Source of the DNA: Liquidambar formosana
Lineage: Eukaryota; Streptophyta; Magnoliopsida; Saxifragales; Altingiaceae
Reading direction: 5' to 3'
NCBI GenBank assembly: GCA_039720395.1
Contig: CM077826.1
Span: 20,399,053-20,463,052 of the forward strand
Length of the DNA stretch: 64,000 nucleotides
The notes under the pieces were generated by a model that did not search any database, was not told the DNA's origin, and saw only the letters and a list, made by a program, of their open reading frames with translations. Numbering within the stretch: the stretch's first letter is position 1; the number at the start of each line of letters is the position of its first letter. The translations under genes were made by a program, and so were the position numbers. Shown here one piece after another: positions 23,001 to 35,766 of the stretch.

Positions 23001-26000
23001 ATAAGTATAAGGGGCCTCATTTTTTGAGCTCGCTTGGGGCCTCCAAAAAGTCAAGGCCGGCCCTGCCATAGGAGCAGGTGATTAAAAAGCTTCACTACAA
23101 TAACAATTGATTTTCCAAATCCACAAACTAGCACAAGTCAACATGTCAAAGATCAGCACCCTAAGACTTATAAAACTCCAACTGAATGATTTGGAAACCC
23201 TTGATCTCCAAGAGAAGAAGAATAATTTCTTCAACAAGAGGCTTTCAGTTCATGAATCAATTCATCCAGTTGAAGAACCTGCACATCCAGGGTCACACTA
23301 TCACAAGGGCCGCACCAAATGCTCTCCGAAGTCTCATCCCAAAATTATAGACTAGAGGGCCAACTCTCAAAAAGAGCAACAGCCAACCAATTGCACTCCC
23401 CCCCAAGAAAAAAAAAACATCAATCCTTTTAGACTTGGGTAAAACTAGCCACAAACTAAAGTCCTAAACAGGTATAGAAGCCTAAAAAATTTAGTTCCCA
23501 CCAAAATTTTAAAAGACTTGTTCGGGGCTTGCCTCAATGCAAATGGGCCAAAAACGCTCCAACATTAAAAAAAAAGGCATGAATTTTTCTGAGCATACGT
23601 ACGCCATTTCCTTGGTGCACATGGCCCATGCATCTGAGGCTTACCTTTGGCACCCCATGGTAACAAGAATACGCCTCACAAGACCAAATAGCAACTCTTA
23701 AGAGGTCAGCTCTTTTCATTTGCTAAAGTTACCATGATTAGTTTAAAGGCAAACCACTTGAGTAAAAATCTAAATTAAGACAAAGTCCAAACAAAAGAAA
23801 AATAAAAAATAAAGAGGAAAAAGGGAACGAGAAACGACAATAGATAGAAGAGGCAGCTGCATGACCGCAACTACAAATGCGACAGCTTGAGGAGAAGACA
23901 ATCGATTGGTGAGGCTTATGACGACTATTCATAGTGTTAACTTCCAATAATGCAATTTTATTTGAATTCAGGTTATTTTAACATTTTCTATCTTTGTTCG
24001 TTGGACCATGAAAGACAATAGTAAGTTTGTAATGCAATAAATTATATTTATTCTTGTTATATAATGCTTTTAATTTAATCAATTATGTTTGTAGGCCTAG
24101 ATTATATGTAAAATGTTTGAAAATAGGTTACTTTTAAAATTTTAAATAATAAAAAAAATTGCTTTTATGTTTTTTTTTTTTTGCATTTTTTTTTATAAGA
24201 CATTTTTTTTTTTTGTTGCAATTTTTAGATATTAATATATATTTTGAATATAAAAATTTAAAACTTGAAAGGCTAACGCCCCATGCCTCGGGACTAACGC
24301 CTTGCCTCACGGGAGGAAAAACACCCGGCCTTACTTCTGAAAACATTGGTTCCCACTAAAAGCAACTCCCAAACAAAGATCCAAATAAAAATTAGGACAT
24401 ATTCCAACACAGCTCCACGAGCACTGTTTCATATCATAAACCATTTTTAGGACCGCAGTGACATAGATTACTATTGCTATACCAATGGATTTCTCCCTGT
24501 ATTTTATTTTAGAAATATATTGAATGTAATAGGATGAAACAAGATTTCTATGAAGATACACAAGTTACCAGATATAATTTAAAACAAAAATTCTATAAAC
24601 TCAATAACAAACAAGAAATGTATACATACTATAGTCTTACCATTTTTATCCATCAATATCCCAGATAAGACTAGCAGGAGATTATAGATCATATCTTTAT
24701 CCAGAACATCCTCGCTCAACATGGATAAAGCATCCAGTAGTATGGGAATCAGCTGCAAAAATAAAATGGTGCTCCTTTGCACTAAATACTATTTGCTCCA
24801 AGTAATATGAGATATATATGAATGGCATAAAATCTATTCACCAAAGGTTTTGAGATTATTTCCACTAACCTTCTTAGCTTCACTCAATATAGCAACAAGT
24901 GGGGTATCAGAAATAACGTGCCCAAAAGCCCGATACATCATAGCTCTGCAATTATTCAGCCCGTTTTAGCTTATAATCAGTACTCAAAAACTTCAATTCA
25001 ACTAAGAATTAGGCCTTTCAATTCTAGCTTGCCCAATTTAGTGACTCGGCAAGGATTCTCACTAGCAGTCCATCACGTTTTGTGAACATCGGTGTTGATC
25101 ATTTTCTAAGTTTGGAACCACCCAAATTGATTTTTTAAGGTTGGAACCAGCCAAATTGATTCAATAATATCAAGATCTAACTCAACCAGGGATCTTCCAA
25201 AGTTTATAACAACAGTTGGCATTGATCAGTCTGATCAACACCTGACCAGTTACACCATCAAAACATGTTTATCTCCAAGATTTACTTAACCTTCACATGT
25301 AACAACAGATGCATAGTCATGAAAACAATCAAACACAAAAGAACTAGAGACGTTGATCAGGGCATTCAGTGGTATTTTATTTTATTTTATGAGGTATAGG
25401 TATAAATTAGCATCCAGTTTGGCATACATAGTAGCAAACAGAACATGCACCACTTGTGCAAGAAATGGAAATGAGTAGATAAAAAAAATTGTTGCAGTTA
25501 TAATTAAATCAATTAAATTATATTTAAATCCAAACACTAAGAATAAACATGATTTATTAATAATGAACCTATTAAAACTACATAAATTTGGACCATGTAT
25601 TGATTTATCCTGTAGATGCACATTCACAGCTACTCAAAAGATTAACATACATAGGCAAGGATGCAACATTAAATAATGCCAGCATAATACTATATAGGTG
25701 TACATTAGTGAATTTACTAACTTGAAAAGTCTGTTTATCTATCTCTATGTTTTTCCATGCATGTAAAAGAAACATTAAATGTTGAAACAATGATAGAAAT
25801 AATGGCCCATATCATAAGTTCCTTAACAAGAAGGAATAATATAATAGTAATTTTGCAACATTATCTGACTTCCACCCGCAGAGAGGGTGGGTGCACGGGC
25901 CACTGGTGTCAGGTCGGACACTTGCTGACACAACCACTGGCAGTAAGGAGAAGAGACCTACATATCATAGCTATCAAGCCACATTTCACAATATTTTAGA

Positions 26001-29000
26001 ATTAGAAACAGAATCAGGCACTCAGCCTAATCATCAAACAAGAGCATTACATGGTTACAAACAAAGTTTGTTGTCTGAATTTTGGAACCACTGAAAATAA
26101 TTTTTTTAAGAAAAACATTTTGAGAGAAAAAAAAAAAAAAGAAGGGAAAAGAGCATATATCTGTAGTTAACCAAACCAAAATGATGTCTTTTTAAAATTT
26201 TCTATTTTTTCCTCAGTTTCTAGAATTGAGAGAGAGAGAGAAGAAACCCACGAGGTTAAGAACTACAACCATGTAAAACCCCATTATTTTAGCTTCATTA
26301 AACAAAATATATGCAGCCAAAAGGCCTTAAAAAGGTGAAGAGAACAAACAGAGAAATAACCTAGAGGTCAAATCAATGGATGTTTTTTCTATTAAAAAAA
26401 TATACATTAGAGTTTGGAAGATAAAGAAATAGTAGAACCTTTTAACTATAGATTTGGAAGATGGTGCCTCGCACAATTTTTTGAATACTTTGGAAGAAAA
26501 GAAACAGTAGAATTTTTTATGGAGTTAAATCGTACATTCTGAATCTAGAACTTAGTTAAGATAGCAAACTTTTTGTTCGGAAAGGTCCAGTCGGCAGTTG
26601 GTTTATGAAACCAAGAGTCCATTCATTTTTTTTTTTCCTTTTTTTATTGAGATTCCTTATCATTGTAATTAGCCCTTTTGGTTTCTTTGTATACCTCGCA
26701 TGTACAGGGGCTTTTTAATGCCCTTCATATATGTGTGTGTGTTTGTGAGTGAGTGTGTAAACTTTATACTTGATCAGAATATATATATATATATATTTCT
26801 GAAATAATCACTAGTGAAAATTAAGTGTAGGCGAGGCAAAAAAGCTAGAGAAGAGCATCCAATCTAATAGAACAAAGAGCTGCCCAAACTAGTAATACCT
26901 TAAATCTTTTTTCTTTCTTTTTCTTTTTTTATTATTTATTTTTTATTATTTTATTTTTTTTATTATTTTTATTTTTTTTGCACTATAGGAATGCAGGATG
27001 AATTGGTATTATACTATTCCTAAGCTGCCCATATATTATTTTCTTAATAAGAAGAAAGGGGGTGGGGTAAGGCTATAATCAAAATGATAATATTTTTAAA
27101 TAAATACATAAATGAGAAAAAAACGTAAAACAAAAACTTAGTTTCAACACCACCTTGTTCTGAAAGAGGACCAAGGAGTGCTCAGGTTACATGCATGAAT
27201 GGAGAGTTACCATTACCAAACATTGGAAATGGGAGCATATAGGGGCTATCTAACAAAGCAGGGGTGCTTTTGAAATTTGAACTGATATGGCTTCTTGGAA
27301 CAGAGACTGTACGTAAGGACTCAAATAAATAAGTTGTAGGAAAGAACAAAGTTAAGATTGAACACAGAATTTTCTCGAGCTCTCAAAAATAAAGCAGAAA
27401 CTGGGAGTGCATCATAAATCCTTTCCTTTATGTAGTTTATTACAATGACATAGCACATAATGGCATCATATTGATAAGCAGCACCACAATCAAATTGAGC
27501 ATAAAGATATTAATAATATTGGAGATACCACTACAGGTTAACAACTACAATCCAACAAGTCTTTTTTTTTCCTTTTTTTTGATGAAGTATTATCAGGCCA
27601 AATGATGCAAAAACCTCCACATTTAAAAACCATAAATGTGGAGGTACCCATCGAGGTACCATAGCCATTCAATCATGTTCAGAATCGACAATGTAAATTA
27701 TTATTATTTTGAATCTGGGGAGGTATTATCCAAGCAATATCACAAAAAGAAAAGTGTGACATAGATATAAAAAAAACACAGCATCACAAATAAACTAACA
27801 CCAGTTATGTGCAGTTATCACTGAGAAGTAAGAAGAAACAAAATCTACAAGGCAGCATGGGAAGATTCAAAATCTGTGCATATGTACCTTCTGATGGATG
27901 AATCAGATTTCATTATTGATGATACCAGAACGGGCATCACGCTAGAGAAAAACCGTTGTTTATAGAGTGGCCGCATGATTGCATGAAAACTTTTATTCAA
28001 GCAAACTTCAGAATCACTCATAAGGATATGGAACGCATTTGCTGCAGTTTTCATCGTAGAAGCAATCACATCCTGCTCACTACAATTTTCTGATGAACCC
28101 TGCTTCAAAGGCAAGACTCCCATTTCGCCATTTGACACTAAGCACTTGAAAAAAATCATAGTTACATCTTTAACTATTTCATGACCCCGCATAAGCAAAC
28201 CTTTCCCTACCCATGCTAGTCCAACGATTGCGTGGATTTGAAGCAAATTCCTGTTTCCAACACTTAGGCATAAATTCATAAGACCCATCTCACTATAATC
28301 ATCCAATAGACTGCATCTCCTGAAAGGGGGACCATTATCAAGGGAACTCCAAAAACTCTTGTTGAAGATTATATCCATTGCTTCTTCCAAAGTACAATCA
28401 CCTGAAATCTCCGCTTCATTGTTTTTTGGATGCAGTTTGTTAACCATAGAACCCAATGCCTGAGCTGATGGAACATGACCCTTGAGGAGGGCTTTCATGA
28501 ATAAATGCAAAATTACTCTTACATTTGGAATATGTGTTCGAGGACGAAGGGCTATAATTACCGATGCAAATAATGAAATAAGCCAGTCATCTCTAGATGA
28601 CAAACTGCCTGAATCTTGAGTAAGTTGCAAGCCTTCCAATTCTACTGGAATTTTAACAGACATGGATTCATTCAACAAGAAAGAAGTGCTCAATGAAAGT
28701 ACACTGTAAGCCTTTTCAAGAATTGCGCTCTGATTTTCCTCTGAACACGTTCCAACAGCAAGCTTCATTGCCCTCATTGTTGCATCAAGAAGCTCCTGAG
28801 ATTAAAATATTCATATAATTTCAATTAGCATTACGCTATATTGCTACTTCTGAGAGTAGAAATTTTATTACTTCCCGTATCTGTAACGACACTAGCCATT
28901 CTACCAATACGAAAATGAACTCAAATATATTCAGCACCTACTAAACATCAAAATAAAATTTAGTAATTCAAAAAGAAAAAAGTACAGCAATTCTTACTTT

Positions 29001-32000
29001 CCCCTGAACTTTATCGCTGAAAGCCATGCTATTTTCAATTTGGTTCCATATATTAATAGAAAAGCGCAGCGGGACATCCTCAGAACAACCAATTTGGTGG
29101 AACCTGGATCCAAGCCAATGATGGTTCAGAAAAACAGCAGGCAATTATGTAAAATGGAAAAAACTAACATATTGTTGAAGGAGGAATAGTATTACAGTGA
29201 AATATAACAAGGAAAGAAACAGAAAAACAGACACTATACTTGCAGTGGAAACTGAAGCTACCTTTGCAAAAATTTCTCACTGAAAGCATTCACAAATTTA
29301 GATCATTACAAAGATCCATACTCATATTAAGACAGGCTCATTTTGGTCTTTCCTTATGAAGTTCCAAAATTATCAACCTGTTTAAAAGCCTGCTTAACGT
29401 CCCTCTCTCTCTCACATGAATATTCACACAACTTACTATTCAAAAAGTTTATGTGGGCTACATTTTGAATTACTCTCTTAACTGCTCACTACGACTCACT
29501 GAGCATTACTATTCTTCTCAATGTTTCTTGCTTTTGGCAGTCCCAAACATGCATAGCACTGACATCCTTCTAGTCCAACTAAATATGAATGGCTCAAATT
29601 AGACAAAGAAAAATGAGTCTACCTAAGTTTGATGTAATAAGAAAAATTCGACGAAAACCTTTTTAGATGAGTGCGGTATAAAGAGTTGGGGAGTGCATAT
29701 ATATATATATCGTTCTTTTGTTTTTTTGTTTTTTCTTTTTTTTCGGTTGGAACCACCAAACATTAAAAAAAGCACAAAAAAAAGACCATGGAAGATAAAC
29801 TCAGATCTAGAAACCGCAAGAAAATTTTTGGAAAACACAAAAAAAATAATAATAATAATAAAATAAAAGAAAAAGAAAAGGGCCACTAGACTTGAAACAA
29901 AAGACTCTCCATGAACAAACGGTGTAATTGATCCCAAATCATGATCAAAACCTTATCAAGTTAGTGAAGCTACACACCTCAGCATGTTCACGTGTGAGTC
30001 TACTAGTGACAAAATAAAATTAAATGATGATGGCGAAGGAGAAAAAGGCTTATACTAGTGATGGAGTGGGTATTTGTGGTGCTTCAGGAGGAGAAATGGT
30101 CCCAGCAATGACATAAAGAGTAAGCATGGTGCCATACAAGGTTTCATGGTTCTCATGGGTCTTGGACTTACTTGGTTCCATATGGGTTGTGGGGTCTTAT
30201 ATAGGCCCGGGGTTTGCCCAAAGGGCTTCCTTGCCTATCAAAAAAAAAAAAAAAAAGTCATCTGAATGTTCTTGGTGTTTGGGTAGAGACAAGGTTCATC
30301 GAAATCAAACACTAAAATGACTATTCCCTCTATTTATTATCTTGTTTGAAAACACACATTTTAAGGAATCCTCTCTAAATGCTTTCACATCCACCTTTAT
30401 ACTTTAATCTTCCAATTTTGCCCTCAAGTGTAGTACAATCATTAGTTAAGTTTGTTTTGTCCATATCATGTAAATAGTACCATGGATATGAGTATTTTAG
30501 AAAATCGATTAAAATGAAGTCGACTTTTTTACTAGGACAATAATTTTGAAACAACCTAAAATGGAAAGGAAGACAATAAATATGAAATATAGGGAGTAAT
30601 TTTCAGTAGTTTCATGGCCTCTAGAAACCAAGAGGGTTTCGAGTTAGACCAAAGGCTCCACGCGTGATTTGGTTTCAACATATGTGAGTGTGGAGGAACA
30701 AGTCATAGCTGCACCAGGCCCAAGCCTTGGAATCAGTAGCTCATCACCAGCATCACTGATGGCCGAATCCTATTCTGGAATGGCAAGTCCTGGTCAATGG
30801 GTTCAAATCTGATGGGTTCAAATTTTATGATGATGTAGAGAAGATGGCGGGGGATGGGGGTATTGGACAAAGTGGGGAGGGTATTTTTGTCATAAAAGTG
30901 GCAAATGGACTTAATGGGTTAAAAAAAATAAAAAAAAGGTTGGTTGACTAATTGTTAATTAAGTCTTATTTGCTTGACTAGTGGCCAAATCCCCCTGCTT
31001 AAAATATTAAAGCAATGGAGTATATACAGCCCAAAGTAGGCTCGTATAACAAAATAAACCCAGTAAGCTCAGACCAATTTTCTGTAGGACTTTTACACAA
31101 GGGAAACACATGATTAAAAGGATGGCAGAACCTCTGCAATCAGAATTATCAAAATGAATTGCAAAGGACAGAATAATTCAGGGTGGGATTTGCTTACCAC
31201 GGAAGCACCTTATTAGAGAAACATTCAAAAAGCTGAACTCCAATTTCAGCTGACTTCAAATTTCCACAGGCCTACATAAACAAATTGCCATGAAGAAGTA
31301 ACATTAAATCATAGAGATATTGAATATCATACATATTACCAAAAGAGAGGAAGAAACAAATTGTTGATGCAAGACCAACCAAAAAAGAGGAACTCTTGCA
31401 GAGTCCTCAGTGCCCAAGCCTGTGAGATTCTCACTGACACGGTCCATTAGTATTGCTTACCAAACTCAAAACATTTAAATGTATCCCATATTAGATACAC
31501 ATCTTCAAATAGGTTAGCAACACTAATAGATGGCACAAAGATGTTAAACTATTGAATTTTTTCCTAAAATAAATTGTTTTTAGTCTACTAGGGGATCTAT
31601 TAATTGGACATACATGAACATCACATAAATTGGCAGATATAGCTTCTTCCAGCCCTTGAACAACTCTCAGCATAAATTTCTGCCCAGTTCCACCAACGTC
31701 ACAAATCGCTTCTAGTTTAAGTGGTAAAGACATACTAAAATCATTGAAAGACATCAATGAAACAATCTTCTCAACAACAATACTCATATAGCTTAGTGCC
31801 TTTTCAGGACTCATGAAATTTATCAATAAATGAGCCAATGTTTACTAATGCCTTCAATGCCTGTCTCCATAACAATGTACTGTTGAAATCTGTAGTAATA
31901 ATTGATGTGAATGTAGTCGAAATATTCTCAAATATGGATTTAGATATTGGGGAAAAGCCTCCAGGGAATGTAGCCAGAATCTGCAAACCCTTCACTGCAA

Positions 32001-35000
32001 ATTTAGTAAAAGAAAAAATCAATATTGATAAACTTAATTTACAATCTCATGATATTAATTCAAAAATGTAAGCAATAGTCACAGAGTCACCGAACCAAGT
32101 AAAGAAAAAGAAATAACAATAATAATAATTAACATTAAGTGGAAAAACTTCGTGATGACAGATGTCAAACATTAATAACAGATTGTAGCTAGTATAACTC
32201 ATGATATGATATCCTCAGAGTATTTTTAAGGAAAACAAGAAGTAATGGACATAATTACATAAATAATAAAGTGAGTAGGGTCAAATTACAAAACACTAAT
32301 TACAAATATGCAATGTAATATTTATAAAGATGCCCTATATATGAGGCATGTATAGTTTCATATATCATAATCCGTTAATAAAGCAGGTCAGTTAAGACTT
32401 AATTATCATCTATGATTTATGGATACTATCATGGTATCATTGTTTTACACTTGGGAGGAAAGCAGAATTACATATGACAAAATATTTACACTCTTTGTTA
32501 CATGAACGATTATCAAACACAACATGATTCAGCACGAACAATCATCGAACACTACATGATTCAGCTATGGGTATGGAAGATAAGTCAGATGAGCCTGCTG
32601 TCAGACTTTCTACCTAGCAAGCATTTCCAACAACAAATGCGAGGAAAAAAAGCCTAATTTTCCAGGAGTATCAAAATGAGCAGACTACATGTACTGAATA
32701 TGCTACGGGGCGAAGAAATTTCATTTTACTTCCCAGAATAAGAAAAAGTGGAATCCAAAAAAAATGTCATAAGTGCTCCCGTGTCGAAGTATGGGAGTAG
32801 GCAAATATAACACCAAGAGACACCCCCAGGCAAGACTGATACCCAAGTCCACCTAACATACACAGCTGATCCTCATAAGTCATAGCTGAGTACACTACTC
32901 AAGGACTGACTAAGCTAACCAAGCATACGTGTTCAAGAATAAGACAGAAAAACAATAATTTAAACAGAAAAGGAGGAGAAAAAAAAAAAAAAGAAAAAAA
33001 AGGCATTTACCTCCGGAGTAAATATCTGCATCATGAGTACCTTCACTAACATTTGTTACCAAAATAGAACTGAAGGCCTTAATTAATGAACTAGAAAAGT
33101 TATGAAGCATGGAGCACCATGTCTCATGCACTAGAGATAGATTTTGATGTGGGTTCTTCGATGCCAGCAATCATATCTCTGCACCCAGCAACGGACTTCA
33201 ATGCTGAGATAAAGGGCTCCAAAATTAAGTTTTTCAGAAAGTGCATGATTGTCATTACGAAAGCAAAACCCGGATGAATCCCTAACTGAAGGCCCCAGAG
33301 TGTCCATCAAGCGGAGGAAGAAACTTTCAAACACTCTATTGCAGGAAGATATGGAAGCTTTGGCAGCAACATAAAGGATACAACCAACTGCATGCAGTTT
33401 CTGCTTACTTTGCAAAGGAATGTCATTGTAACTTTTGAAGCTATCAATGTGATTTATGATCATGTTTATGTCTTCATCACCAACAATCAAACTTAAAAAC
33501 AAATCATTGTTCTGCAAAATAAGCTTTTGCAGAAGTATGAGAGCTTCTTTTGCGATTTCATTCTCCTGAAAACACATACCATCAAGTGATTCTGACATCA
33601 AGGATAAAATAGGCTCCTCTGGTAAAGCATAAATTGCAGTTTTTAATGACGCCCAAATAGCTTCAGCATGCTTTTCCATTCTATCCACTCCATACTTCAA
33701 TGTACAATTACTGAGATACTTCAAAGAATCAACCTGAAAGCATGGAAAAAAATTACTCACCAAACTGGTCATGCCAAAGATATTTCCAGGAAGCATAACA
33801 GTATGAAAACCAATACACTATTTTTTTTATTTTTTGGACAAATAAAAATTCTATTAAGAAAAAAGAGAGAGTACAAGGAAAAGAATTATAATGAATTCTC
33901 ACCAACCTTTGCTAACGGTAGAGCAGAAGAAAGTTTTTCAAGAAGCAGCGGAATGGCAAATGGCTCAAAAAGAGGTGTAGAAGAAAATGCTAGCTGAAAA
34001 ATTTTATTTAAAAAAAAATGATTAAATAGCACAAGGAACAAACACATATCCAATATAAATTGTAGCAAATTAAAATTAAAAGACTGACAAATAGCTGGTT
34101 GGCAACATGAAGTGAAAGCATCTGCAGCCTTTTCAGAGTCAAATTACAGTAGAAAATGTGCTTAAATGTAAGATTCTGCTCGAGAGGTGGGGAGGGAGGA
34201 ATCTAGCAAAGGAAGTTTTCTGAAAGATAATTATAAACAGACTTCTTTCCCAGTCCTCAACTTTGACCCCAAAAAAAATATAAAAAAAAATTTGTTGGAA
34301 CACTATAATCAGCTAACAATGCAGTTCAAGATGACAATGACACTTAAGAATTTACTTCTTGAAATATTTAGGTGACCCCAAAAAAGGTTCAAATGACAAC
34401 TTAATTGGCATGCAAAGTTAAATACTTGCACAAAAGTTGGGATGATCAATACAAGTTTTTAAAAACCATTTAAGCAGAACACAATCTGATATTGCAAACA
34501 TGCGCTGATAAATTAAATCAAATTATTCTGATTCTCCATCCAAAAAAAAAAATGTACTTAATTTGGTAATTCTTTAATTCCATTCGATTCAAATCCACTT
34601 CCTGATGATGAATAAATAATTTTGTTTAAATGAGATCATATGCCTTGTGTTACAGAAGAGCAAAAAATAAAAAAGAAAAAAAGAAGAAACCTTACCACTT
34701 GTAAACACAAATAAGGTGTAGCTTCACCTTTGTTCACACATCCCTCAAGGTTCCCATGATTTCTTCATGACTAATTAAATTTACAAAATTGCAAAACTTT
34801 TGGCAATTCGTATTAGCTGCAGAAACCCAAGGCTTATACTAATTGTTTTAAAAAGCTCTTTTGAGGCTCGCCTTGGGGCAAGGCTGTTCAAAAACGCGTT
34901 AAGGCTTAAAAAATTAAGCAAGGCTCTCATTAGGCATACACCTCACAAGCCGAGGCATAGTCTAAGGTGCGCTTTTTACACCTTAGCACATCAAGCATAT

Positions 35001-35723
35001 GCCTCATGTGACTTCTGTTAAACCTTTGATTTAATTCTTATTTTTGTTTGTTATTTGAATGCATTTAATAAGTTTCAACCATGTTTAAATTATTTTTATA
35101 CATTTTATATCAAACCATGTATATTAGTAGAATTATTGGTGCGGACACTAGACGTAGACCTCAGATTACACAGGTTTATGAGTGCCGCAAATGCCACCGA
35201 ACAGCACACCCGGTGACCTTATGGCTAGACACGATGAGCTATTAGAGAGCCCGATGATTTCTTTCCTTTTTATGACTATTATTATTTTTAATTGGTTTAT
35301 TTGGATTTTATTTTGATTGTTATTTTTTATTTCCTTTATTGGATGTACTAGAGCCTATTTAAGGTTCTTAATTTTTAGGGTTTGGGACTACTTCATTATT
35401 ATCAAAAATTGAGACTTACACGTTTGGGCTGATTCCAAACAAACCCTAGCTTCTTGCTTCTTGCTTCTTCTTTCTTCTTCCTCTTTGCTTGTTTAGTCGT
35501 GACTACTGTTATTGTGAATTGTAACCCTGGTGTGGATGTCCTACATCAATTATGTTCAAACTTTTTTTTACATGTTTATGTACAATTTTTGTATAACTTA
35601 ATCCATGATGCAATATGAACTTTTATCTTTAAATAACTATACTACTATGATTTCAAATGTCCCAAAAAATGTTTATATACTTTTTTAGTCTTAGTGTAAT
35701 TTCTTAATTTTCAAAATGCTACT

Positions 35724-35766
<43 letters not shown>

